Positions 8,613-16,257 of a stretch of 64,000 nt of DNA are shown here, in pieces; the first letter of the stretch is position 1, and every line of letters starts with the position of its first letter. Source of the DNA: a bacterium 336/3 (GTDB lineage Bacteria > Bacteroidota > Bacteroidia > Cytophagales > Thermonemataceae). The notes beneath the pieces are model-generated. The model worked only from the letters and a program-made list of their open reading frames with translations, did not search any database and was not told the DNA's origin. The stretch lies in assembly GCA_001281695.1 (NCBI GenBank), contig LJIE01000001.1:2184586-2248585 (forward strand), given 5' to 3'. Both the position numbers and the translations under genes were made by a program.

Positions 8613-11489
8613 ATGTTTCGTTTTTTTAGAAATCTAAACCTAAGTGCCAAATTCTTGGTTTTTACAACTTTGGTACTATTAGTTATTTTTGGGGGTCTTT
8701 CTTTTTGGATTTACTCAAGCGATAAAGAAGCTGCTATTGAGCAAGCTGATAATCGAATGTATAGCCAATTAGAAGACTTAAATACCCTTTTAGAGTTAGA
8801 ATATAAGGCTAAACAAACAGAAGTAGATAAAGCCTTGAAAATCTCATCAAATTTGATTAAAGGTTTTGGTGAAATCAATGAAATAGACGAAAAATTACAA
8901 GTAGTAGCTGTTAACCAAACTACAAGAAATCAGAAAATTGTGGATGTAAAAAAATGGTCAGCTGACAATAATATTTTACAAGAAAATGTGAAAATTGTAG
9001 ATAGTATCAAAGGACTTACAGGAAGTGAAACAGCTATTTTTCAGAAAATTACAGATGGTTATATGCGAATAGCTACTACAGAGGTAAATCCAGTAAATGG
9101 AAAACGTTTTGTTGGATTATATATTCCTTCTGGTTCATCCATTGTACAAACAATTGAAAGAGGACAAGTATATAGAGGTAGAATAGAGTTCAATAATGAA
9201 TATTTTATTGTGGCTTATGAGCCTATTCGTATTGATAATGAAATCAAAGGTATTATTTATACAGGGGTGCGAGAAAAAGATGTTGTGTATTTACGAAGAA
9301 AATTTAAAGAAAAAAAATATTATACATCTGGCTATCCTTTTGCAATGGCTTTCTCAGGTGATTATGTAATCCATCCTATTGATGAAGGAAAAGTAGCTGA
9401 CAAGAAATTTATAGAATACGCTCAAAAAAATAAAAGAGGGAAATACAGATACAAATTCCCTGATACAGAAAACGGTGTTTGGAAATGGACATATTTTACT
9501 TATTATGAGCCATTTGAGCTTATCATAGGAGCTACCATTGATGAGGCTCAACTCTTGGATAATGCCCTCAATAATGTTCGCAATACACTACTAGTAGGTT
9601 TTGTTATAGCCTTATTTATATATCTAATTGGAATAGGAGTGATTGTAAGTTATATTACAAAAGCTATTAACAAAATTGTTGAGAAGCTTAAAGCAATGAC
9701 AGAAGGGAGAAGGAGCGAAAAAATAGATATTCATACGAGTGATGAAATAGGTGTGATGGCAGACTCTCTCAATAGACTCATTGATGGTTTGGAAAGTTAT
9801 AAAGAATTTGCTCAGAATATTGGAAAAGGTAATTTAAAAGCTTCTTTTGAGCCTTTGAGTCAAGAAGATGAATTGGGCAACTCTTTGCTTGAAATGCGAG
9901 ATAGTCTTCAGAATGTAGCTCAAAAAGAGCAAAAAGAAAAATGGCTTACGGAAGGATTTACACAATTTGCAGACGTACTCAGAAAGAATAATGATAACAT
10001 ACAAGCCTTATGTTTTGATATTATCACAAACCTTGTGAAAAAACTTAATGCCAATCAGGGAGGGATATTTTTATTGCAAAATGATGATTTACAAGAGAAT
10101 GATAATGGATACTTGGAAATGATAGCTTGTTATGCATATGATAGACAAAAAATCATGAAAAAACAGGTTAAAATAGGAGAGGGACTATTGGGGCAATCTT
10201 TTCAAGAAGCAGATACACTCAATGTTCGTGAAATACCTGATAACTACATACATATAACTTCAGGTTTGGGTGAAGCTAATCCATCTAATATTTTAATTGT
10301 ACCTCTTAAAACCAATGAAAGTACACTAGGAGTTATCGAACTTGCTTCTTTTGAAATATTTGATGATTTGAGTGTAGAATTCGTTGAAAAAGTTTCAGAG
10401 AGTATAGCCATTACCTTGTTTACTGTAAATAATAACCTTCAAACTAAAAATCTTTTGAAGGAATCAAGAGAGCTTACTCAACAAATGCGTGAGAAAGAAG
10501 AAGAAATGAGGCAAAATATGGAAGAGCTTGAAACTACCCAAGAAGAAATGAGTAGAAGCGATAAAGAAACGAAAAGGGTATTGCTTGAAGCTAAAAATCA
10601 GAAAGAAATGATGGATGCCCTTATCAATAACACAGATGATTTTATTATTGCTTTAGACAAAGACTATAAAATAACTATTTACAATGATGTAGCTAAAAAC
10701 TGGTACCAAGAAAAAACTTACAATAGACTTACAATTGGAGCTAATGTATTGAGTATTATGCCAGTAGAACAGAGAGAAAACTTTAAAGAAAACTATAGTA
10801 GAGCATTATTGGGAGAGCGTTTCGTTGCAGAAGAAAAAATAGATGGAGAAATCTACGAATTCAGATACAATCCTATCCAAGATGAGCAAGGAAAAGCAGC
10901 AGGGGTTTCTATTTTCCGAAGAAACATCACAGAAAGAAAGCAAACTGAACAATCAAACAGAATGGCAATACTTGAACTGCAAGAAAGTGAAGATCAAGTC
11001 CGCCAAACGCTCAAACAATTGCAAGAATCGCAAGATGATGTGAGAAGAAAACTTTTTGCTTTGGAACAATATGACAAAGCTATTCTTGAAAGTAACTTTG
11101 CAAAAGTAGAATTAAGTCTGGATGGGTTTATTATCAATGCTAATCCAACATTTTGTAATATTCTACAATATGAAATACAAGAAATAGTAGGAAAACCTCA
11201 TAGAAGTTTCTTGGACGAAGAAACAGCTAATTCACCTGACTATTTGAACTTTTGGCGTAACTTGCGAGTAGGAATAGCTCAAACAGGGGAACAAAAACGC
11301 TTGGATAAATATGGACATTCTATTTGGTTATGGGCAACTTATTCGCCAGTAAAAAATAAAGAAGGAAAGGTAACAAGTATTATCAAACTTGCTACAGATA
11401 TTACACCTTATAAACTCCAAGAGCAAACTCTTCAAATTAAACTTGAAAAGCTCCAAAAAGAAATTGATAAATTGAAAGAAAATAAATAA
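8613..11489 (+). CDS. Large Cache-HAMP-GAF-PAS-PAS sensory membrane protein without an output domain
   Basis: A 958-residue sensor. Order: membrane helix about 12-34; extracytoplasmic Cache_3-Cache_2-type domain about 45-315, with the family-like segment YMRIATTEVNPVNGKRFVG and GYPFAMAFSGDYVIHP; second membrane helix about 322-346; HAMP about 347-400; GAF about 445-620; coiled coil; PAS about 680-790; coiled coil rich in Glu/Gln; PAS about 840-935; a final coiled coil. No DHp/HATPase, GGDEF, EAL, PP2C or MCP signalling domain is present after the last PAS. It ends in the ordinary way at a stop codon 7-10 bp before murB. It may act as a scaffold sensor for a separate kinase, which is inference. 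Confidence 0.85.
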   Translation: MFRFFRNLNLSAKFLVFTTLVLLVIFGGLSFWIYSSDKEAAIEQADNRMYSQLEDLNTLLELEYKAKQTEVDKALKISSNLIKGFGEINEIDEKLQVVAVNQTTRNQKIVDVKKWSADNNILQENVKIVDSIKGLTGSETAIFQKITDGYMRIATTEVNPVNGKRFVGLYIPSGSSIVQTIERGQVYRGRIEFNNEYFIVAYEPIRIDNEIKGIIYTGVREKDVVYLRRKFKEKKYYTSGYPFAMAFSGDYVIHPIDEGKVADKKFIEYAQKNKRGKYRYKFPDTENGVWKWTYFTYYEPFELIIGATIDEAQLLDNALNNVRNTLLVGFVIALFIYLIGIGVIVSYITKAINKIVEKLKAMTEGRRSEKIDIHTSDEIGVMADSLNRLIDGLESYKEFAQNIGKGNLKASFEPLSQEDELGNSLLEMRDSLQNVAQKEQKEKWLTEGFTQFADVLRKNNDNIQALCFDIITNLVKKLNANQGGIFLLQNDDLQENDNGYLEMIACYAYDRQKIMKKQVKIGEGLLGQSFQEADTLNVREIPDNYIHITSGLGEANPSNILIVPLKTNESTLGVIELASFEIFDDLSVEFVEKVSESIAITLFTVNNNLQTKNLLKESRELTQQMREKEEEMRQNMEELETTQEEMSRSDKETKRVLLEAKNQKEMMDALINNTDDFIIALDKDYKITIYNDVAKNWYQEKTYNRLTIGANVLSIMPVEQRENFKENYSRALLGERFVAEEKIDGEIYEFRYNPIQDEQGKAAGVSIFRRNITERKQTEQSNRMAILELQESEDQVRQTLKQLQESQDDVRRKLFALEQYDKAILESNFAKVELSLDGFIINANPTFCNILQYEIQEIVGKPHRSFLDEETANSPDYLNFWRNLRVGIAQTGEQKRLDKYGHSIWLWATYSPVKNKEGKVTSIIKLATDITPYKLQEQTLQIKLEKLQKEIDKLKENK

Positions 11490-11499
11490 GCTATTTTTG

Positions 11500-12513
11500 A
11501 TGTTAGTACAAAAAGATATCTCATTAAAGCCTTACCATACATTTGGTATAGAAGTTAAAACAAAATACCTTATAGAAGTTCATAATATAGAAGATGTTAA
11601 AGATGCTTTGAATTTCCAAAAACAACAAAATTTGGAGTTACTAATTTTAGGAGGAGGGAGTAATCTGCTTTTTACGAAAGATTTTGAAGGTGTAGTAATA
11701 AAAGTAACTTTGAAAGGCATAGAAAAAATAAAAGAAGATGAAAATTCTGTTTGGCTAAAAGTAGCTGCAGGGGAAAATTGGCATGAGTTTGTACTTTTTT
11801 GTATTGAAAATGGATGGGGAGGAGTGGAAAATCTTTCTCTAATTCCTGGGACAGTGGGAGCTGCTCCTATGCAAAATATTGGAGCGTATGGTGTTGAAAT
11901 CAAAGAAACATTTGATTCTTTGGAGGCTTATCATTTACAAAGTGGAGAAATTCATCAATTCTCAAAAGAACAATGTAAATTTGGTTACAGAGAAAGTATC
12001 TTTAAGAATGAAGTAAAAGGTCAATATTTAATTACATCTGTTGTTTTTAAACTCTCTAAAAAACATCTTTTGAACTTTTCTTATGGAGATATTCAACAAG
12101 TTTTGGCAAGAGAAAATATAGAACCTTCTATCAGTAATATTAGTCAAGCAGTTATTGAAATAAGAAGTAGCAAACTACCAAATCCTAAAGAAATAGGAAA
12201 TGCAGGTAGTTTTTTCAAAAATCCTTTTATAGAAAAAACACATTTTGAAAAACTCAAAGACTTATACCCCCAAATACCTGTGTATCCTGTGGATGAAAAA
12301 TTGGTAAAAATACCTGCTGGTTGGCTTATAGAGCAATGTGGGTGGAAGGGTTATAAAAATGGAGACGCAGGTGTACATGCAAAGCAGGCTTTGGTACTTG
12401 TAAATTATGGCCATGCAAAAGGAGTAGAAATAGGGGAGTTATCTGAAATGATAAAAAAATCTGTATCCGAAAAATTTGGTATAGCTTTACACACGGAAGT
12501 TAATATTGTATAA
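11500..12513 (+). CDS. murB: UDP-N-acetylmuramate dehydrogenase MurB
   Basis: MurB reduces UDP-GlcNAc-enolpyruvate to UDP-MurNAc with NADPH and FAD in peptidoglycan synthesis. At 337 residues it is of the E. coli-like type I length. Visible motifs are the FAD-binding LILGGGSNLLF, SLIPGTVGAAPMQNIGAYG, the YRESIFK tyrosine loop, GNAGSFFKNP with the active-site serine, and AGWLIEQCGWKG near the C-terminus. A TTG precedes the ATG in frame at 11497, but the ATG at 11500 gives the usual N-terminus. It lies directly between the sensor gene and a histidine kinase gene and is probably co-transcribed with the kinase. Confidence 0.96.
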   Translation: MLVQKDISLKPYHTFGIEVKTKYLIEVHNIEDVKDALNFQKQQNLELLILGGGSNLLFTKDFEGVVIKVTLKGIEKIKEDENSVWLKVAAGENWHEFVLFCIENGWGGVENLSLIPGTVGAAPMQNIGAYGVEIKETFDSLEAYHLQSGEIHQFSKEQCKFGYRESIFKNEVKGQYLITSVVFKLSKKHLLNFSYGDIQQVLARENIEPSISNISQAVIEIRSSKLPNPKEIGNAGSFFKNPFIEKTHFEKLKDLYPQIPVYPVDEKLVKIPAGWLIEQCGWKGYKNGDAGVHAKQALVLVNYGHAKGVEIGELSEMIKKSVSEKFGIALHTEVNIV

Positions 12514-12544
12514 AAGACATAAACCTCTTTTTTGCTAAATCTCA

Positions 12545-13714
12545 ATGAATTTATATCAAAACAAGTTTGAGTTTAAAATTGTCATTGTTGGCATAGCTCT
12601 ATTTATAGGCTTTGCATCTCTTTACTATACGAATGTACTTGTACAAAAATTAGTATCAAGAGAAAAAGAACAAATTAGTTTGTTTGGGCAGGCTCTTCGC
12701 TATACATTAGATAGAGACAATGAACAGCCTATTACCTTTATATTTAGAGAGATAGTAAGAGCCAATAACTCTATCCCTACAATTGTAACAGATGAGAATG
12801 ATAATATTTTGATTGACAGAAATATTGATTTGACTGGATTGAATGAGGAAAGGAAACAATTATTACTTGAAAAAGAACTTTTAAAAATGAAAGAGGAGTT
12901 TCCTCCTATCAAAATTGATGTTGGAGAAAATAGATATAATCTACTTTATTATAGAAGCTCTGACCTTATTTATCAACTCAAATATTATCCTTACGCACAA
13001 CTTACAGTTATAGCCATATTTGGCTTACTAACTTACATGGCTTTTAGTTATTCTCGAAAAGCTGAACAAAACAGAGTATGGGTAGGACTTGCCAAAGAAA
13101 CTGCCCATCAATTAGGTACACCTATATCATCACTGATGGCTTGGTCAGAGTATCTGAAAACAGAAAAAAGTTGGAATGAGGAAGTTTTAGAAGAAATAGA
13201 AAAGGATGTTTATCGCTTAGAAATGATAGCAGCCAGATTCTCAAATATTGGTTCTCAGACAGCTCTCGTTCCAGAAAATATTGCATTAGTTTTACAAGAA
13301 ATTATAGATTATTTACGTCCTCGAATTTCTCCAAAAGTTAGTATTGAAATCCTAAACTATTTACCTGCTCAAACTGAGGTGAAAATTAATCGTTACTTGT
13401 TTGAATGGGTAATAGAAAACCTTATTAAAAATGCTGTAGATGCAATGACAGGGGCTGGTAAAATTCAGATAGAAATGCGTGTCTCTGCAAAAGAAAAAGA
13501 CTTATTTATAGATATTTCTGATACAGGAAAAGGAATTCCAACTGCAAAAATTAAAAGGGTGTTTGCACCAGGGTTTACCACTAAAAAAAGAGGTTGGGGG
13601 CTGGGACTTACACTTGCCAAACGTATCATAGAAGAATACCACAAAGGAAAAATCTTTGTGAAATCTTCTGAAATTGACAAAGGAACAAAATTTAGGATTA
13701 TTTTGCATCAGTAA
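12545..13714 (+). CDS. Membrane sensor histidine kinase
   Basis: A 389-residue kinase with two membrane helices (about 10-32 and 148-168) enclosing an extracytoplasmic region of about 115 residues, then a DHp domain with phospho-acceptor His188 in KETAHQLGTPISSLMAW and a HATPase domain. The N box is ENLIKNAVDAM, the G1 box DTGKGIP, and the G2 region KRGWGLGLTLAKRI. There is no HAMP or PAS and no adjacent response regulator. The ETAHQLGTPISSL H box is typical of a widespread Bacteroidetes kinase group found next to murB-type genes. The stimulus is unknown. Confidence 0.92.
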   Translation: MNLYQNKFEFKIVIVGIALFIGFASLYYTNVLVQKLVSREKEQISLFGQALRYTLDRDNEQPITFIFREIVRANNSIPTIVTDENDNILIDRNIDLTGLNEERKQLLLEKELLKMKEEFPPIKIDVGENRYNLLYYRSSDLIYQLKYYPYAQLTVIAIFGLLTYMAFSYSRKAEQNRVWVGLAKETAHQLGTPISSLMAWSEYLKTEKSWNEEVLEEIEKDVYRLEMIAARFSNIGSQTALVPENIALVLQEIIDYLRPRISPKVSIEILNYLPAQTEVKINRYLFEWVIENLIKNAVDAMTGAGKIQIEMRVSAKEKDLFIDISDTGKGIPTAKIKRVFAPGFTTKKRGWGLGLTLAKRIIEEYHKGKIFVKSSEIDKGTKFRIILHQ

Positions 13715-13794
13715 AATAATAATACTTTCAATAACATTATAAAGTCCAATCCGTTATATATTCTAAATATTTAAACATCAAACAAAACAAAATT

Positions 13795-14640
13795 ATGAAG
13801 TATTTATTTTCCGTTCTATTCTTTTTAACGACTCTTTTTTCGTTTGCTCAAGATTTACCACAAGCAAGTCCTATTTCAAAATTGGAGCAACGCATAGGGC
13901 TTACAGATGTAACGATTAAATATTCACGCCCAAGTATCAAAGGACGTAAAGTATGGGGGGACATTGTGCCTTATAAAGCTGTTTGGCGTACAGGAGCAAA
14001 TGCTTGTACAATCATCACATTCTCGGATAATGTAAGTATTAATAGCCAAACGGTACCAGCAGGAGACTATTCCCTGTTTGTGATTCCAACAGAAACAGAC
14101 TGGACAGTTATTCTAAATAAAAATACAAAATTATGGGGAAGTGATGGTTACAAACAGGAAGAAGATGTAATTCGTTTTACTGCAAAACCTGATATGAATG
14201 CAGCTTTTGTTGAAACAATGCTTTTTGCATTTGATAATATCAAGATAGATGGAGCGGATTTAAGTTTAATGTGGGAAAAAATGAAACTTACATTTAGAGT
14301 GAATATTGATACAGATACCAAAGCTATTGTAAATATTAAAAAGGCTGTTGCAGAGGCAGAAAATACTTATCGTACTTATAATGCATCAGCAACCTATTTA
14401 TTGGATGCTAATAAAGATTTTCCTCAAGCTTTGGATTGGGCTAAAAAATCAGTAGCCATGCAAGAAAAATTCTGGAATGTTTATACACTTTCAAGAGCTT
14501 ATGCTGCCAATAATATGTACAAAGATGCTATTTTAACAGCAGAAAAATCTCTTAAATTAGCTCAAGAAAGTAAACAAGAAGCTTACATCAAACTCAATCA
14601 GAAAAATATTGAGGAGTGGAAAAAGAAGAAAATAAAGTAA
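13795..14640 (+). CDS. DUF2911 domain periplasmic protein
   Basis: A 281-residue exported protein with a signal peptide ending FSFAQ (about residue 19). Residues 25-175 form the DUF2911 domain, recognisable by ITIKYSRPSIKGRKVWG-type sequence, then VPYKAVWRTGANACTIITFS and LPAGDYSLFVIP-like segments (here VPAGDYSLFVIP). The C-terminal 100 residues are helical, with a TPR-like pair (DANKDFPQALDWAKKSVAM and NNMYKDAILTAEKSL). DUF2911 proteins are common in Bacteroidetes and have no known activity. The gene is monocistronic and ends at a terminator shared with the Lrp gene. Confidence 0.92.
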   Translation: MKYLFSVLFFLTTLFSFAQDLPQASPISKLEQRIGLTDVTIKYSRPSIKGRKVWGDIVPYKAVWRTGANACTIITFSDNVSINSQTVPAGDYSLFVIPTETDWTVILNKNTKLWGSDGYKQEEDVIRFTAKPDMNAAFVETMLFAFDNIKIDGADLSLMWEKMKLTFRVNIDTDTKAIVNIKKAVAEAENTYRTYNASATYLLDANKDFPQALDWAKKSVAMQEKFWNVYTLSRAYAANNMYKDAILTAEKSLKLAQESKQEAYIKLNQKNIEEWKKKKIK

Positions 14641-14650
14641 AATATAAAGC

Positions 14651-14679
14651 AAAAAGGGTAGAGTTTTCTACCCTTTTTT
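14651..14679. terminator. Bidirectional terminator DUF2911/lrp
   Basis: AAAAAGGGTAGA, a GTTT loop, then TCTACCCTTTTT make a 12-bp stem with U-tracts on both strands, between convergent genes. Confidence 0.88.
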
Positions 14680-15142
14680 AGTCTAATAACAATGGTCTAT
14701 TCAATCTTTCTTCTAATGATATAAAAGTTTCTGTTCTCTGAATACCACCAACTTTCTGAATTTTTTCGTTCAAAACCTCTCTCAAATGGTTGGTATCTTT
14801 GCAAATGATTTTCGCAAAAATACTATAAGACCCTGTGGTATAATGTAAATTAACTACTTCAGGGATAGCTTCCAAGGCACTGACAGCTTCATCATATAAG
14901 GAACTCTTATCCAGATAAATACCAATAAAAGCCGTAATGTCCCAGCCTAATTTATGATAATCTACTTTGAGTTGTGAACCTTGTACCACACCCAAACGTT
15001 TGAGTTTTTCCATGCGTACATGTACTGTCCCATTCGATACAAAAGCCTTTTCCGCAATGCTTGTATAAGCCAAATTCGCATCTTGTAAAAGCAAATTGAT
15101 GATGCGAAAGTCTGTTTTGTCAAATTGATAATTTTGAGGCAT
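14678..15142 (-). CDS. Lrp/AsnC family transcriptional regulator
   Basis: A 154-residue regulator with an N-terminal winged helix-turn-helix (about 9-58; DFRIINLLLQDANLAYTSIA then FVSNGTVHVRMEKLKRLGVV) and a C-terminal RAM effector domain (about 70-145; AFIGIYLDKSSLYDEAV, VNLHYTTGSYSIFAKIICKD). Lrp/AsnC proteins are octameric regulators that usually sense amino acids and often control amino acid metabolism and their own genes. The gene is divergent from the tandem tRNA-like genes that start 137 bp away, so the AT-rich region between may hold control sites for both. The effector is unknown. Confidence 0.94.
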   Translation of the reverse strand: MPQNYQFDKTDFRIINLLLQDANLAYTSIAEKAFVSNGTVHVRMEKLKRLGVVQGSQLKVDYHKLGWDITAFIGIYLDKSSLYDEAVSALEAIPEVVNLHYTTGSYSIFAKIICKDTNHLREVLNEKIQKVGGIQRTETFISLEERLNRPLLLD

Positions 15143-15278
15143 ATTTAAAACATGTTTTTATAAAAATAAGTATAATTTTAATAATATTTTGTCAAAATTA
15201 TAATTTTTTAAAACTTTTTTTAAAAAATTTGCAAATAAAAAATCATTCCTTTAAAATTGTATCAACAAACAAACACAA

Positions 15279-15425
15279 TGTAGAGTGATGAAATTGGCAG
15301 ACATACCCTCCTCTCTCGAGGGTGGAGAAAAAGAAATAAATTAGTCTGCTCGGTAGTTATAGACGTATAACTACGAAGCACACTAACTAATCTCTCCGTA
15401 GGTGGTTCGAATCCCCTCTCTACAG
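15279..15425 (+). tRNA. tRNA-like gene 1, anticodon CTC (Glu codon GAG), 77-nt structured variable region
   Basis: A 147-nt unit that folds as a tRNA. Acceptor stem: 7 bp, 15279-15285 with 15418-15424, starting U1-A72, discriminator G73 at 15425, CCA not encoded. T8 and G9 are followed by D stem ATG/CAT (15288-15290, 15302-15304) around an 11-nt loop containing TTGG. Anticodon stem CCCTC/GAGGG (15306-15310, 15318-15322), loop CTCTCTC, anticodon CTC at 15313-15315. T stem 15400-15405 with 15413-15417 has one bulged T, and the T loop is TTCGAAT. The variable region (15323-15399) has nested stems 15324-15328/15393-15397, 15340-15345/15386-15391, 15347-15350/15377-15380 and a 9-bp hairpin 15353-15361/15366-15374. 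Odd points are a pyrimidine at position 37, the T-stem bulge and the giant variable arm. The D arm is Leu-like and the acceptor end Gln-like. Decoding function is unproven. Confidence 0.72.
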
Positions 15426-15437
15426 CAAAAATTATAA

Positions 15438-15584
15438 TGTGAAGTGATGAAATTGGCAGACATGCCCTCCTTTCTCGAGGGTGAGGAACAAGAAATAAAT
15501 TGGTCTGCTCGGTAGTGATAGATATACCACTACGAAGCACACTAACTAATCTCCTCGTGGATGGTTCGAATCCTCCTTTCACAG
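15438..15584 (+). tRNA. tRNA-like gene 2, anticodon TTC (Glu codon GAA), 77-nt structured variable region
   Basis: The second copy is also exactly 147 nt and starts 12 nt after the first. It has the same fold: acceptor 15438-15444/15577-15583, D stem 15447-15449/15461-15463, anticodon stem 15465-15469/15477-15481 with loop CTTTCTC and anticodon TTC at 15472-15474, T arm 15559-15576 with the same bulged T, discriminator G at 15584. Relative to copy 1, stem changes are mostly compensated: acceptor pairs 4 and 5 (A-T to G-C, G-C to A-T), outer variable stem GGAGA/TCTCC to GAGGA/TCCTC, T-stem AGG..CCT to GGA..TCC, and hairpin pair 6 T-A to G-C. One A-C mismatch is present in the inner hairpin. 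The anticodon loops differ only at position 34. This covariation supports a functional structured RNA; a translational role is inference. Confidence 0.72.
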
Positions 15585-15592
15585 CTAAAAAT

Positions 15593-15640
15593 AATAGGAG
15601 CTATCAGAATATTATTCTGAATAGCTCCTATTTGTGTTTT
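15593..15640 (+). terminator. Terminator after the tandem tRNA-like genes
   Basis: A long hairpin: about 12 bp of outer stem (AATAGGAGCTAT at 15593-15604 with ATAGCTCCTATT), a bulged A at 15620, then 6 bp (CAGAAT/ATTCTG) around ATT, followed by TTTGTGTTTT. It starts 9 nt after gene 2, consistent with one transcript holding both tRNA-like units. Confidence 0.8.
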
Positions 15641-15728
15641 AAACTTGCTGAAAATAAGATACGATCTTGGAATATTGTACGAAAAAATAATATATATTTG
15701 ATAAAATTAAAGTGAGGTTTATATAGCT

Positions 15729-16139
15729 ATGATTTCACGAAATAATATCAACTCTTCAAAGAAAAAACAAGAAATATTCATAACAGCACGTGAGAAGGCT
15801 AAGCTGAGTTTCATGCTTATGTCTGGAGATATTGACAATATACTATTAGCTTTTGAGATGATTATAAATTTAAGAGAAGACTTACGCTGGATTATTTGGA
15901 GAGCTAAAGAAAAACTAAAGCATTTGGTGATTTTTTTTGAGGACAGAGAGACCCAAATAGATAATTTGATAGGTCAATATCAAACAGATAGAATTATTAT
16001 TAAAGTTGATATGTCCAAATGGGATAAAATAGCAGAGTACCATAAAAAGAAACTGGAAGATGTAAGGCTTAAAAATAATTTATTCAATATAGTTTTCAAT
16101 GCAAATACATCAAGGCTTAACACGAAATATTATTTTTGA
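15729..16139 (+). CDS. Hypothetical 136-residue protein next to the tRNA-like pair
   Basis: I do not recognise this protein. It is 136 residues, basic and helix-rich, with no signal peptide, no membrane segment and no cysteine. The central part FEMIINLREDLRWIIWRAKEKLKHL is amphipathic. The N-terminus (SSKKKQEIFITAREKAKL) is Lys-rich, which would suit nucleic-acid binding but proves nothing. It starts 88 bp after the terminator of the tRNA-like genes on the same strand. The base composition is as AT-rich as its surroundings. It may be a real orphan gene, since it is by far the longest frame in this gap and begins with an ATG. Confidence is limited by the lack of recognisable homology. Confidence 0.5.
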   Translation: MISRNNINSSKKKQEIFITAREKAKLSFMLMSGDIDNILLAFEMIINLREDLRWIIWRAKEKLKHLVIFFEDRETQIDNLIGQYQTDRIIIKVDMSKWDKIAEYHKKKLEDVRLKNNLFNIVFNANTSRLNTKYYF

Positions 16140-16203
16140 ATAATTAGTAAATATTATTTCCCTTGATACCATAATACATCACATATGGCTATAATAAAAC
16201 AAC

Positions 16204-16243
16204 AATAACCCTCTTGAATTTAACTTTCAAGAGGGTTATTTTT
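16204..16243. terminator. Bidirectional terminator before the S8 peptidase gene end
   Basis: AATAACCCTCTTGAA at 16204-16218 pairs with TTCAAGAGGGTTATT at 16226-16240 (15 bp, 7-nt loop), followed by T. It lies between the orphan ORF and the convergent protease gene. Confidence 0.88.
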
Positions 16244-16257
16244 ATAAATAAAGCATT

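Noticed and set aside
15143-15200. Sigma-70-like TTGACA/TACTTA pair upstream of lrp
   Set aside because: The spacing is 17 bp, but Bacteroidetes promoters use a different consensus and the region is nearly pure A/T, so a chance match is likely.
15323-15399. Group I or II intron interrupting a tRNA
   Set aside because: 77 nt is far too short, there is no P3/P7 core or domain V, and the segment lies in the variable region rather than in the anticodon loop.
15262-15582. 106-codon minus-strand frame with two tandem repeats
   Set aside because: It is the antisense of the two tRNA-like genes. The repeat of RGFEPPT type is the familiar false translation of tRNA T arms.
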